Origin: Halapricum desulfuricans
GTDB lineage: Archaea > Halobacteriota > Halobacteria > Halobacteriales > Haloarculaceae
Assembly: GCF_017094525.1 (NCBI RefSeq)
Contig: NZ_CP064788.1
Coordinates: 2,589,030 to 2,653,029 of the forward strand
Direction of reading: 5' to 3'
DNA length: 64,000 nucleotides
Made by a program: the position numbers and the translations under genes. Under the pieces are notes generated by a model, which saw nothing but the letters and a program-made list of their open reading frames with translations, had not been told where the DNA came from and did not search any database. Positions 42,440 to 51,157 of the stretch are shown here, piece by piece. The stretch's first letter is position 1. Each line of letters begins with the position of its first letter.

Positions 42440-43204
42440 TTACCCGTCGATCATATCATCGAACTCGTACCAGCCGGGATCCTGATCGGCCAGCCAGACG
42501 GCGGCGTCGATCGCGCCCGCCGCGAAGACGCCGCGGTCCTCCGCCCGATGAGAGAGGCTGAGGACCTCGTCGTTGCCGGCGAGCACGACCTCGTGTTCGC
42601 CCCGGATGTCGCCGGCGCGGCGGACGTGGACGCCGATTTCGCCGTCCTCGCGGGGCTGGATCCCCTCGCGACCGTAGACTTCCCGGAAGTCCTCGTCGCC
42701 GGCGTCCCGGATCGCCTCGAGGATCGTGTTCGCGGTCCCGCTGGGGGCGTCGCGCTTGCCGTTGTGATGGGTCTCGGTGAGTTCGATGTCGTAGCCCGGC
42801 AGCGCCTCGACCGCCGCCGAGACCGACCGCAGCAGCGCCTGGATCCCGCGGGCGAAGTTCGTCGCCTTCAGGACCGGCGTGCGTTCGCTGGCGGCCGCGA
42901 CCGTCTCGAACTGCAGGTCGTCGTGGCCGGTCGTCCCGGTCACAAACGGCACGCCCGCCGCCGCACAGGCGGTCGCGAACGTCGTCGCCGCTCTGGGGAC
43001 GGTGAAGTCGATCACCGCGTCCGGCTCGTGGGTTTCGAGCACCGTCTCGAAGGCGTCCGGGTCCTCGACCGGGACGCCCAGCACGTCCTCGACGTCGGCG
43101 GTATCGACGCCGAAGACGACCTCGACGTCGTCGCGATCGGCAGCGGTCTCGACGACGGCCTCGCCCATCCGCCCGGCCGCGCCGGTGACGCCGAGCGAGA
43201 TCAT
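42440..43204 (-). CDS. dapB: 4-hydroxy-tetrahydrodipicolinate reductase DapB
   Basis: A 254-residue enzyme for the second committed step of diaminopimelate-route lysine synthesis. The cofactor loop is VTGAAGRMG, the middle reads DFTVPRA, TGTTGHD and ATNFARGIQALL, and the catalytic signature is ETHHNGKRDAPSGTA. Its ATG overlaps the dapA stop, so the pair is translationally coupled. Confidence 0.96.
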   Translation of the reverse strand: MISLGVTGAAGRMGEAVVETAADRDDVEVVFGVDTADVEDVLGVPVEDPDAFETVLETHEPDAVIDFTVPRAATTFATACAAAGVPFVTGTTGHDDLQFETVAAASERTPVLKATNFARGIQALLRSVSAAVEALPGYDIELTETHHNGKRDAPSGTANTILEAIRDAGDEDFREVYGREGIQPREDGEIGVHVRRAGDIRGEHEVVLAGNDEVLSLSHRAEDRGVFAAGAIDAAVWLADQDPGWYEFDDMIDG

Positions 43205-44115
43205 CGTGCACCTCCCCTGTCCTTGAGGTCGGCCTCGGCCAGTCGACGGAGTTCGGCTTCCAGCGTCTCGCGATGGGGCTCGGAGAGGCGCGTCAGCGGC
43301 GACCGGATATGTGGCGTGCCGTGCCCGCGGATGTGCATCGCTTCCTTGATCGGGATCGGGTTCGTCTCGACGAAGAGCTGTCGGGTCAGCGGCCCGAGTT
43401 CGTGATGCAGGCGTCGCGCGCGCTCGTAGTCGCCGGCCAGCGCCGAGCCGACCATCGCGCAGGTCCGCTCGGGTTCGACGTTGGCGACCACGGAGATGCA
43501 GCCGTCGGCCCCGATCGACAACAGCGGCAGCGTCATGCCGTCGTCGCCCGACAGCACCGCGAACGCCTCGTCGCGGGTGCGCTCGATGATCTCGCTGATC
43601 TGTCCGACGTCGCCGCTCGCGGCCTTGAAGCCCGCGATATTCGGATGGCTCGCCAGTTCGACCGCCGTGTCGGGGTCGACGTTGCGGCCGGTCCGCGAGG
43701 GGACGTTGTAGACGATCTGGGGGAGATCCACCTCGTCGGCCAGCGTCCGGTAGTGCTCGAGCAGTCCGTCCTGTTCGGGCTTGTTGTAGTACGGCGAGAT
43801 GAGCAGCAGGGCATCGGCTCCCGCGTCGGCGGCCCGCCGGGAGAGCTCCAGCGCCTCTCGGGTGTTGTTCGATCCGGTGCCGGCGATCACGGGGACATCC
43901 TCGACGGCGTCGACGACCGCCTCGACGACCTCGACGTGTTCGTCGTGGCTGAGCGTCGCCGACTCGCCGGTCGAGCCGACGGGGACGAGCCCGTCGACGC
44001 CCGCCGCTTCCAGTCGCCGGGCGTCCGCCCGGAGCTGTTCGAAGTCGATGCGTCCGTCCGTCTCGAAGGGCGTCACCATCGCGGGGTAGACGCCCTCGAA
44101 GAGCTGTGTCGTCAT
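43201..44115 (-). CDS. dapA: 4-hydroxy-tetrahydrodipicolinate synthase DapA
   Basis: A 304-residue TIM-barrel lyase condensing pyruvate with aspartate semialdehyde. Signatures are VPVGSTGESATLSHDEH (Thr pair), LISPYYNKPEQDGLLEHYR, YNVPSRTGRNV (catalytic Tyr) and AGFKAASGD (Schiff-base Lys). The start MTTQLFEGVYPAMVTPF is family-typical. It heads the dapA-dapB operon. The rest of the lysine genes present lie 16 kb away. Confidence 0.96.
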   Translation of the reverse strand: MTTQLFEGVYPAMVTPFETDGRIDFEQLRADARRLEAAGVDGLVPVGSTGESATLSHDEHVEVVEAVVDAVEDVPVIAGTGSNNTREALELSRRAADAGADALLLISPYYNKPEQDGLLEHYRTLADEVDLPQIVYNVPSRTGRNVDPDTAVELASHPNIAGFKAASGDVGQISEIIERTRDEAFAVLSGDDGMTLPLLSIGADGCISVVANVEPERTCAMVGSALAGDYERARRLHHELGPLTRQLFVETNPIPIKEAMHIRGHGTPHIRSPLTRLSEPHRETLEAELRRLAEADLKDRGGAR

Positions 44116-44352
44116 GTGTCGTGTCTCGTTGTCGCAATACTTCGCGCGCGAGCAGTTAACAGGACCGACCCGGGACGGGACGCCACCCCGCCACGAGTCA
44201 CCGCTCGCGTTTCGAGACCGCCGTCTCACCGAGGGAATCGCGCACGTCGGCGGTGAGACGAGTCATATCAGACTGGTACTCGCTCATCGACTTAGGGCTT
44301 GTGTGTGGAGCGTGGACACATCCCATCCGGGAAAAGCGGACGAACCGCGGTC

Positions 44353-45348
44353 CTAGGCATCCTCGGCCCGCCGTTCGAACAGTTCGCTGACGGCGTCTTC
44401 GATCGAGTGTCGGGTCTCCCAGCCCAGCGTCTCGTGGGCGCTGGTGGTATCGACTTCGAACTGTTCGACCAGCGTTTCGTCGCCCGCCCGAGGGTTCTCG
44501 ACGAGTTCGACGTCGACGTCGATCCCGTACTCGCCGGCGATCGACTGGACGCGCTCGGCGACGGTCATCACGCTCGGGTCCTGATCGCTGGCGATCTCGT
44601 ATTTCTCGACGCCGGTCTCGCCCGCCGCGAGTTGCTCCTCGAACCGCTCGGCGCTTCGGACGTAGGCGCGGGCGACGTCCTTGACGTGGATGTAGTTGCG
44701 GGCCTGCGTGCCCGGCTCGTAGACCGTCAGGGGCTCGCCGGCCATCGCGCGACCGAGGAAGAAATTGATCACCGTTCCCTTCGAGACGATCCGATCGCCG
44801 ACGCGGTGATCGCCGTAGAGGTTCGATTTCATGAACAGATGTGCCGGGAACGCGCCGTCGGCGTAGGTCTCGATCAGGCGCTCGCCCAGCACCTTCGTCC
44901 GGCCGTACCAGTTCATCGGGTCGCGTGGCTGGTCGATCGTGATCGGGAACTGTCCGGGATCGCCCAGCACGGCCATGCTGAACGGGAACGTCAGCGCGGC
45001 ACCGGTCTTCCGGCAGAACCAGGCGACGTTCGCGGTCCCCTCGACGTTGACCGCCTGCGCGAGATCGGCGTTCTCCCGGCAGTCGTCGACGCCGCTGATC
45101 GCGGCCAGATGGAGCACGACGTCCGCGCCGTCCAGCGCGGCTTCGAGGCGGTCGCGCTCGCGGATGTCGACGTGCTGGACCTCGACGTCGCCGACCTGTC
45201 GGACGTCGCCGCGATAGAAGTTGTCGATGGCAGTGACGGTCCAGTCGGGGTGTGTCTCCTGGAGTCGGTCGAGCACGCGACTGCCGATGTACCCCGCGCC
45301 GCCAGTCACCGCGACGTGAAACCCGTCCGTCGTGGATTCGTCAGTCAT
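44353..45348 (-). CDS. NAD-dependent sugar epimerase/dehydratase (third gene of the SQ cluster)
   Basis: A 331-residue extended SDR: VAVTGGAGYIGSRVLDRL at the N-terminus, LHLAAISGVDDC, and catalytic Y-x3-K in NWYGRTKVLGERL. Where UDP-galactose epimerases have a Ser/Thr before the Tyr, here FPFSMAVLG is seen. Substrate-binding NYIHVKDVARAYV is present. Likely acts on a UDP-linked sugar. It is the last of three same-direction genes after UDP-sulfoquinovose synthase, 25 bases beyond its neighbour. Confidence 0.88.
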   Translation of the reverse strand: MTDESTTDGFHVAVTGGAGYIGSRVLDRLQETHPDWTVTAIDNFYRGDVRQVGDVEVQHVDIRERDRLEAALDGADVVLHLAAISGVDDCRENADLAQAVNVEGTANVAWFCRKTGAALTFPFSMAVLGDPGQFPITIDQPRDPMNWYGRTKVLGERLIETYADGAFPAHLFMKSNLYGDHRVGDRIVSKGTVINFFLGRAMAGEPLTVYEPGTQARNYIHVKDVARAYVRSAERFEEQLAAGETGVEKYEIASDQDPSVMTVAERVQSIAGEYGIDVDVELVENPRAGDETLVEQFEVDTTSAHETLGWETRHSIEDAVSELFERRAEDA

Positions 45349-45373
45349 AGATGTCGCTGTGTGGGCATGGCGG

Positions 45374-46312
45374 TTATCGCTGTCGTTCCGTCAGCGTCGC
45401 CGCGAGATCACGAACCCCATCGCGCAGCGTCCACTCGGTCTCGAAGCCGGTCTCGGCCACGCGATCGAAGTTGACGTGATAGGACGGGCCGGGGTGTTCG
45501 TCCTCGAGGTACGTGATGTCGACGTCACCGACTTCCTCGCTGACGACCTCGGCGATCTCGCTGATGCGGTAGTTGCCCTCGTTTGAGCCGACGTTGTACA
45601 CCTGCCGTGGCCAGTCACCGGGCGAGACCGCGGCGTGTTTGAACGCCCGGGCGGCGTCCCGGACGTGGATGAAGGGTCGCCAGTTGGTCCCGTCGCCGTA
45701 CACCGTCAGCGGGCGATCGGTCAGCGCGCGGAAGACGAACAGGTTGACGACGAGGTTGAACCGCACCCCGGGCGCGTACCCGAAGTTCGTGGCCATCCGC
45801 AGGGCCGTCGCGTCGAACCCGCTCGTCTCGGCCCGCTCGGCCAGTTCGCGCTCGGACTCGACCTTGGTCTCGGCGTAGGGATTCAGCGGGTCCATCGCCG
45901 TCTCCTCGTCGATGTTCGTCTCGGTCGTCCGCCCGTAGTTGTTACACGAGGAGGCGAAGACCACGTTCTCGACGTCGAGTTTCGCCGCGGCGGTGAGCAC
46001 GTTCGTCGTCCCGTCGCGGTTGACCGCGAAGGTCTCCTCGCGGCGGTCGTGCGTGCTCGAGGCACCGGTGATCGCCGCCAGATGGACGACCGTGTCCGCC
46101 CCGCGCATCGCGCTCTCGACGTCGCCGTATTCGCGGACGTCACCACGGCGAAACGCCAGCCCGTCGCCGAGTTCGGCCTCCAGCAGGTTGCGCGGCGACC
46201 CGTTGGCCAGCGAGTCCAGTACCGTGACTCCCTCGACGTCCGGGTCGTCCTGCAACAGCGGGAGGAGCGCGCTGCCGATGTAGCCACAGCCGCCGGTGAC
46301 GAGTACGTGCAT
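45374..46312 (-). CDS. NAD-dependent sugar epimerase/dehydratase (second gene of the SQ cluster)
   Basis: A 312-residue extended SDR: VLVTGGCGYIGSALLPLL, VHLAAITGASSTHD, SSCNNYG (the Ser-containing catalytic segment), Y-x3-K in NPYAETKVESERELA, and WRPFIHVRDAARAF. It is closer to nucleotide-sugar 4-epimerases and dehydratases than to reductases. It is separated from the sulfoquinovose synthase gene by only one base, so co-transcription is near certain. Confidence 0.9.
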   Translation of the reverse strand: MHVLVTGGCGYIGSALLPLLQDDPDVEGVTVLDSLANGSPRNLLEAELGDGLAFRRGDVREYGDVESAMRGADTVVHLAAITGASSTHDRREETFAVNRDGTTNVLTAAAKLDVENVVFASSCNNYGRTTETNIDEETAMDPLNPYAETKVESERELAERAETSGFDATALRMATNFGYAPGVRFNLVVNLFVFRALTDRPLTVYGDGTNWRPFIHVRDAARAFKHAAVSPGDWPRQVYNVGSNEGNYRISEIAEVVSEEVGDVDITYLEDEHPGPSYHVNFDRVAETGFETEWTLRDGVRDLAATLTERQR

Positions 46313-46313
46313 C

Positions 46314-47489
46314 TTACTCGTCGGGTTCGAGCACGCCCGGCAGGAACCGGTCCTCGTGGGACTCGATGCGGCCCTCGTAGTCCGTCAGCGTCTCGAAGAC
46401 GTCCTCGATTCCCTCCCGGAAGGTGACGTCCTGTCCGTCAATGAGATCGAGATAGCGGTCGTTCTCGATCTCCATCTGGTGGGTCTCGTCCTCGTCGCGC
46501 GGGTTCTCGAAGTGCTCGACCTCGACGTCGAAGTCGTGTTCGCGGGCGACCTCCGCGATAGTCTCGCCGACCTCGACGATGGAGATGGGTCGCGTGACCT
46601 GATTGTAGACGACGTGGTCGTCCTCGCGCTCGTCGGGGTCCATTACTCCAAGACGCGCGAGCCCCTCGACGGCGTCCTCAAGGCTGCCGAACGGCTTGCG
46701 CTGCTCGCCCTTGCCGTAGATCGTGACGGGATAGCCCGCGACGGCCTGGGCAGCAAAGCGGTGGGCGACGACGCCGAAGTAGTAATCGAAGTCGAAGCGG
46801 GTCTTCAGCCGGGGGTCCTGTCGGGTCTCCTCGACCTCGGTCCCGTAGATGATCGAGGTCCGGACGTCGCTGATCGGGATGTCGAACTGCGAGTTGGCCA
46901 GCCGGAGGTTCGCGGCGTCGTGGCTCTTCGTGAGGTGGTACCACGAGCCGGCCATCGCCGGGAACGGGACCTCGTCGCGCTCGCCCTGGTTCTCCATGGT
47001 CGCGCCGCCCTCGGGGATGGGGAACTCTGGGGCACCGTAGACGCCCGTCGTGGTCGTCTCGATGAAGTGCGTGTCGGTCATGTCCTGTTCTTCGAGCCCC
47101 CACAGCAGGTTGCGCGTCGCCTGCATGTTGTTGTGCTGGGTGTAGTTGGCCCGCTCGCCGTTGATCTGGCTGTAGGGCGCGGAGGGCTGGGCGGCGGCGT
47201 GGACGATCGCCTCGGGTTCGTGAACCGCGAGCAACTGGTCGACGAAGGACTTCTCGGTGAGATCACCCTCGACGAAGGAGAGGTTGCTCAGCCCGAGGAC
47301 CTCCTCGGCCGCGTCGAGGCGCTCGTCGATCGAGGCGATCGGCACGGCGCTGACCGACCCGATCTCCTCGACCCACTCCCGTCGGGCGAAGTTGTCCACG
47401 AGGACGACGCGGTCGTCGGTTCGGTCCGCAATACGCAGGGCGGCCGGCCACCCGAGGTAGCCGTCGCCGCCGGTGACGATGATCGACAT
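46314..47489 (-). CDS. UDP-sulfoquinovose synthase (SQD1/Agl3-like)
   Basis: A 391-residue extended SDR with the distinctive opening SIIVTGGDGYLGWPAALRIADR (GWP after GYLG), HAAAQPSAPYSQ, and the catalytic TTTTGVYGAPEFPIPEG plus WYHLTKSHDA. These are features of SQD1-type enzymes that add sulfite to a UDP-4-keto-glucose-5-ene intermediate to form UDP-sulfoquinovose. Sulfoquinovose-type sugars have been reported in S-layer glycans of some haloarchaea. It leads the three-gene cluster behind a palindromic site. Confidence 0.88.
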   Translation of the reverse strand: MSIIVTGGDGYLGWPAALRIADRTDDRVVLVDNFARREWVEEIGSVSAVPIASIDERLDAAEEVLGLSNLSFVEGDLTEKSFVDQLLAVHEPEAIVHAAAQPSAPYSQINGERANYTQHNNMQATRNLLWGLEEQDMTDTHFIETTTTGVYGAPEFPIPEGGATMENQGERDEVPFPAMAGSWYHLTKSHDAANLRLANSQFDIPISDVRTSIIYGTEVEETRQDPRLKTRFDFDYYFGVVAHRFAAQAVAGYPVTIYGKGEQRKPFGSLEDAVEGLARLGVMDPDEREDDHVVYNQVTRPISIVEVGETIAEVAREHDFDVEVEHFENPRDEDETHQMEIENDRYLDLIDGQDVTFREGIEDVFETLTDYEGRIESHEDRFLPGVLEPDE

Positions 47490-47493
47490 GAGT

Positions 47494-47524
47494 GTTACTC
47501 AATTTCTGAGTAACGGATATAAAT
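47494..47524 (-). promoter_or_regulatory. Operator-like palindrome and TATA of the sulfoquinovose cluster
   Basis: A perfect inverted repeat, GTTACTCA-N5-TGAGTAAC (47494-47514), lies between the start codon of the synthase (47489) and ATATAAAT (47517-47524). Read on the minus strand, the TATA box precedes the repeat, which covers the expected transcription start. That is the position of a repressor site. The same TATA could also serve the divergent gene at 47571. Confidence 0.65.
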
Positions 47525-47570
47525 CTTCTCATCCCGAAGTATCAAGCCCGTCACGGCCCTGTCCCCGTCC

Positions 47571-48179
47571 ATGGACGTGTACAACGTCACGGCCGACGCG
47601 GAGACGTTCACCGCCAACGCGTATCTGGCCGTCGGCGAGCAAACGACGCTGGTCGACGCGGGCGCGATGGAGGGTGTCGTCGACGTCGTCGCTTCCCACG
47701 TGGACGACCTCGACGCCGTCGTTCTCACCCATCAGCACGGCGATCACGTCGCCGAACTCGACGCCGTCGTCGAGGCGTTCGAGCCCGATGTCTACGCCTA
47801 CGCCGACCACCCGCTCCGGACGCATGCGATCGCGGACGGGGACACCGTAGCCGTCGGCGACGAGGACTGCGAGGTGATCTACACGCCGGGTCACGCCGAC
47901 GATCACGTCTCGCTGGTCGGCCCGGCCTCGCTGTTCAGCGGCGACCTGGTCGTCCACGACGACGGGGCCTTCGAGTACGGGAGTTTCGGCCGGACCGACC
48001 GGCCCGGCCAGTCCCGCGAACGCCTGATCGAAAGCATCCGTCACCTGCTGGATCGGCTCCCCGAAAGCGTCGAGCACATGTACGCCGGCCACGGGTCGGT
48101 CTTTCACGGCGACGTCCGCGACGTCGTCGAGACCGCGCTCGAACGGGCCGAGAAACGCGAGCCGAAATATCCCGACTGA
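47571..48179 (+). CDS. MBL-fold metallo-hydrolase
   Basis: A 202-residue single-domain metallo-beta-lactamase fold protein: VVLTHQHGDHVAEL (HxHxDH-type zinc site, with Gln between the His residues), TPGHADDHVSLV, SGDLVVHDDGAFEYG and AGHGSVFHG. It is close to glyoxalase II-like hydrolases. It is divergent from the sulfoquinovose genes, sharing an 81-base control region. The substrate is unknown. Confidence 0.92.
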   Translation: MDVYNVTADAETFTANAYLAVGEQTTLVDAGAMEGVVDVVASHVDDLDAVVLTHQHGDHVAELDAVVEAFEPDVYAYADHPLRTHAIADGDTVAVGDEDCEVIYTPGHADDHVSLVGPASLFSGDLVVHDDGAFEYGSFGRTDRPGQSRERLIESIRHLLDRLPESVEHMYAGHGSVFHGDVRDVVETALERAEKREPKYPD

Positions 48180-48233
48180 GAATCGGGGCCCAACGCTCAA
48201 GTCGATACACGCGAATCGTCGAACAACTGGGAG

Positions 48234-49106
48234 ATGCCGTCGGTCCTCGCGGATTTCACTGGCCGGTTCAGCGTCGCCGGGTCCGACCGTGACGGCCCCG
48301 TCGAGGGGCGGATCCTCCTCGGCGAGGAGCAGTTGATACTGGCGGCGAGCGAAACCGACCGGCAGACGATCCCGCTGACCGAGGTCTTCGACGTCGCGAG
48401 CGGCAACGAGGCCGCGCTGATCGATCCGATGGCGGGGACGCCGCTGACGGTCGCCTACCGGAACGGTTCGAGCCGGACGACCGCCGTCGTGGCCGGCGAG
48501 GAAGCGACCATCGAGAAGTTCACCACGGTGCTGTTCAAGGCACTGCTCAACGGGACCGCAGTGCAGGTCAAACACCCCGCGAAAGTCGGGGGTCGCGTCC
48601 TCGAGACGGCGTTCGCCGGCGGCCTCCTCTCGCTGCGGTCCGGCGGCGTCGTCTTCGACACCGAGGACGGGCCGATCACGGTCCCGCTCTCGTCGATCGT
48701 CGATTTCGACCGCAGGGAGGAGTCCGTCGGCGGTCACAGGCGGCCGGTCGTGGCCGTCGCCCACGTCGACAGCGGGCAGGCGCTGACGACCGTCGCCGCG
48801 ACCGAGACCTCGCGGGAACTGTCGCTGCTCGGGCGGTATCTCCGACGGACCTACGAGGACGTGCTGGCGTCGCTGCGGGACCTCTCGCTGAGCGAACGCG
48901 AGACCGAGACGCTCGCCGCACTGTACTCGACCGGCGACGCAGACGTCTCGCTGTCGAGCGTCGTCGATGCCGACGCCCGGACCGTCAAACGCATTCTGCA
49001 CGCGCTCCACGAGAAGGAGCTCGTTGAGTCGGGCGAACACAATCCCATCCTGACCGCCAAGGGGCAGATCGTCGTCAACCAGTACCTCGAACGCGTCAAC
49101 GAATGA
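48234..49106 (+). CDS. cheF: Taxis protein CheF
   Basis: A 290-residue protein matching archaeal CheF, which connects CheY and CheC-type proteins to the archaellum switch. The N-terminal part (ADFTGRFSVAGSDRDGPVEGRILLGEEQLILAA) and central domain are typical. The C-terminal ~75 residues (LSLSERETETLAALYSTGDADVSLSSVVDADARTVKRILHALHEKELVES) form a winged helix. No che or arl genes adjoin it here, which is unusual since cheF normally sits in the taxis cluster. Its stop borders the hairpin-bounded element. Confidence 0.85.
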   Translation: MPSVLADFTGRFSVAGSDRDGPVEGRILLGEEQLILAASETDRQTIPLTEVFDVASGNEAALIDPMAGTPLTVAYRNGSSRTTAVVAGEEATIEKFTTVLFKALLNGTAVQVKHPAKVGGRVLETAFAGGLLSLRSGGVVFDTEDGPITVPLSSIVDFDRREESVGGHRRPVVAVAHVDSGQALTTVAATETSRELSLLGRYLRRTYEDVLASLRDLSLSERETETLAALYSTGDADVSLSSVVDADARTVKRILHALHEKELVESGEHNPILTAKGQIVVNQYLERVNE

Positions 49107-49500
49107 CATCCTCCTCGGCGTAAACGCCGAGGTTTCCACGCGCTTGGGGCCGGCAAGCCGACACCAACGGTGGCAAGATTCCCTTTGCAGGTACTCCGGT
49201 TTGCACGCAAGCCGTCAGTCCCGCGAGGGAGTGGTGTGCTTGAGTATCTGCTTGGCCCGTGCGGGCGGTGCCATCCGCCTGACTGCGCCTCGCGGCGGAG
49301 TCTGACTCGGGCAGGCTCGCGTTTTTGATGACGGGTGAACGCCAAACCACACCCACTTTTCCCGAGTAACTACTGGTGTTTCCGGCCCCAACGGGTTTCA
49401 GTTTTTCGCTGGTTGCCCGGAGTGGACGCGCTTCACGCCCGCCCTGTTCGGCGCTCGGTTCCGACAACAGAGTGTCGGAACACTCTCGCCTCACGGGAAG
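49107..49500 (-). mobile_element. Hairpin-bounded non-coding element, possible IS200/IS605-derived MITE
   Basis: The block is flanked by two 8-bp-stem hairpins: CCTCGGCG-TAAA-CGCCGAGG (49113-49132) and TTCCGACA-ACAGAG-TGTCGGAA (49459-49480). A subterminal hairpin at each end and insertion directly at a gene's stop codon fit IS200/IS605 elements and the palindrome-associated MITEs described in haloarchaea. No transposase or TnpB remains. A minus-strand frame runs across it but has no recognisable domain. The minus-strand right end could be an omega-RNA type structure. The rest of the gap to 49624 shows no feature. Confidence 0.5.
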
Positions 49501-49624
49501 GCCGGGACTCTCGCGCTGTTACAGGTAGGGACTGGCCGGGCCATCGCTCGCGACCGCGTGTGGCCGACAACGGGCCCCGCTACCACCCGCTGGATTTAAC
49601 CGCTGTCTCCGAGAAACGCCGTCA

Positions 49625-50194
49625 ATGTCGGCTTCCGAGGAGTTCGCCTCCATCTACCGGGAGGCGCTGCCGGTCCTGCTGATCTCGCTGGTCGGGGGCC
49701 TGTTCTCCGGGCTCGTACTCGAGATCGTCATTTCGCAGGCCGACACCTTCCCGGGGCTTCTCGTGGCAGTGCCGGTCTTTCTCGCGACGCGGGGCAACGT
49801 CTACGGCGCGCTGGGCGGTCGGATCGCCAGCGGCCTCCATCAGGGGTTGATCGAACCGCGGTTTCAGCGCGACGAGCGGCTGCTCAACGCCGTCCTCGCC
49901 TCGTTCACCATCGCGATCAGCATGTCGATCGTGATCGCGACCCTCTCGTGGGCGGCGCTCGCGCTGCTGGGCTGGGAGTCGGCCTCGCTTCCGGAGTTCG
50001 TCGCGATCCTGCTCGTCGCCGGCGTGCTCACGTCGGTCGTGCTGATCCTCGGATTGCTGGTCGTGATCTTCGCCGGGTACAAGCGTGGGTACGACCCCGA
50101 CAACCTCGTCGGGCCGATCGTGACGACGCTGGGCGACGTCTTCGGGATGTCGTTTCTACTCCTGGCGACGATCCTCGTGGAGGCGATCGGTTGA
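49625..50194 (+). CDS. MgtE-like divalent cation transporter half 1
   Basis: A 189-residue membrane protein with five helices corresponding to one MgtE (SLC41) transmembrane domain: LPVLLISLVGGLFSGLVLEIVI, FPGLLVAVPVFLATRGNVYGALGGRIASGLHQG (the pore-lining P-x4-RGN motif) and DPDNLVGPIVTTLGDVFGM. It lacks the N and CBS domains of bacterial MgtE. Its stop overlaps the start of the second half-transporter by one base, so the two probably form one heterodimeric carrier. Confidence 0.88.
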   Translation: MSASEEFASIYREALPVLLISLVGGLFSGLVLEIVISQADTFPGLLVAVPVFLATRGNVYGALGGRIASGLHQGLIEPRFQRDERLLNAVLASFTIAISMSIVIATLSWAALALLGWESASLPEFVAILLVAGVLTSVVLILGLLVVIFAGYKRGYDPDNLVGPIVTTLGDVFGMSFLLLATILVEAIG

Positions 50195-50778
50195 TGATGA
50201 TCGGATCGAACGAGTCGCTGGGCTCCTGGCAGGCGAACCGGATCGTTCGACACATGGCTCCGCTGTTGATCGCGCTCTCGATGATCGTCCTCATCGCGGG
50301 GGTCACGCTCGAGGACGCCCGGGGACTGCTCGCGGAGTACGGCATCCTGGCGGTCATGGTCCCGACGATGATCGCCGCCGGGGGGAACCTCGGAGCGATC
50401 CTGAGCGCGCGCCTCTCGACGCGGCTGCACCTCGGGCTGGCGGACCTGCGAGTCCGCGACCGGACGCTGTGGGCGAACGTGGCGGCGATCTACGCGCTCG
50501 GGCTGACACTCTTCGTCGCGCTCGCGGTGGGTGCCTACACGATCTCACGACTGACCGGCGATCCGGCCGTCACGCTGTTCGAACTACTGACGATCGCGCT
50601 GGGCAGCGGGCTCGCCATCGTCTCGATCGCCGTCGTGGCCAGCATTACGGCGACGTGGGCCTCCTACCGGCTGGGAGTCGATCCCGACGACGTCACCATC
50701 CCGGTCGTCACGAACGTCGTCGACGTGCTGGGCATGCTCGTGTTCGTCGCCGTGTCGTCCGCCGTGCTCGGGTTCTGA
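50194..50778 (+). CDS. MgtE-like divalent cation transporter half 2
   Basis: A 194-residue partner of the upstream gene with the same layout: APLLIALSMIVLIAGVTLE, VMVPTMIAAGGNLGAILSARLSTRLHLGL (GGN in place of RGN) and DPDDVTIPVVTNVVDVLGMLVF. The pairing reproduces the two-fold symmetric pore that single-chain SLC41 proteins make with two domains. The start is set by the one-base overlap with half 1. Mg2+ is the usual substrate. Confidence 0.88.
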   Translation: MMIGSNESLGSWQANRIVRHMAPLLIALSMIVLIAGVTLEDARGLLAEYGILAVMVPTMIAAGGNLGAILSARLSTRLHLGLADLRVRDRTLWANVAAIYALGLTLFVALAVGAYTISRLTGDPAVTLFELLTIALGSGLAIVSIAVVASITATWASYRLGVDPDDVTIPVVTNVVDVLGMLVFVAVSSAVLGF

Positions 50779-50797
50779 GAGTTGCAAGTTCGGGGGC

Positions 50798-51121
50798 TCA
50801 GTTATACTCCCGCCACCGATGGCCACACTCCTGGCATTTGAAAAACCGCGTCGGCGGCTCGTCGGCCGACCCGGTCTGTTTGATCGTGTACCAGGCTTTC
50901 GTGTGGCCACACTCCTCACAGACGACGTCGTCGGCGGTGGGCTTGCCCTCGAAGTTCGCGCCCTCTTCGGTCTCGATGACGTCGTCGGTGCTCTGAGATT
51001 CCGTCGAGACGAACTGTTCGGCCGCGGCCTCGTCGCGCGGCTGCTCGTGCCCGCAGGATGAACAGACCATCACGTCGCCGTCGGCGTGCATCATCGAACC
51101 GCACTGCTCGCAGAACTGCAT
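50798..51121 (-). CDS. tfs: Transcription cleavage factor TFS
   Basis: A 107-residue archaeal TFIIS-like factor that rescues backtracked RNA polymerase. The N-terminal zinc ribbon is FCEQCGSMM...CSSCGHEQ, the C-terminal ribbon VCEECGHTKAWYTIKQTGSADEPPTRFFKCQECGHRW, and the acidic catalytic pair is in SADEPPTRF. It is convergent with the transporter genes. It lies 36 bases downstream of the gene at 51158, same strand. Confidence 0.95.
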   Translation of the reverse strand: MQFCEQCGSMMHADGDVMVCSSCGHEQPRDEAAAEQFVSTESQSTDDVIETEEGANFEGKPTADDVVCEECGHTKAWYTIKQTGSADEPPTRFFKCQECGHRWREYN

Positions 51122-51157
51122 CCTTGCGAGGAATTGGCGCCGAGAGGATGTTAAGTG

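Noticed and set aside
41092-42440. Replication origin next to orc1/cdc6
   Set aside because: No repeated origin recognition boxes or AT-rich unwinding region are visible on either side of the gene.
50798-51121. Inactivating change in the TFS catalytic loop (TGSADEPP rather than TRSADEPP)
   Set aside because: The Asp-Glu catalytic pair is intact and small residues at that place are usual in haloarchaeal TFS.
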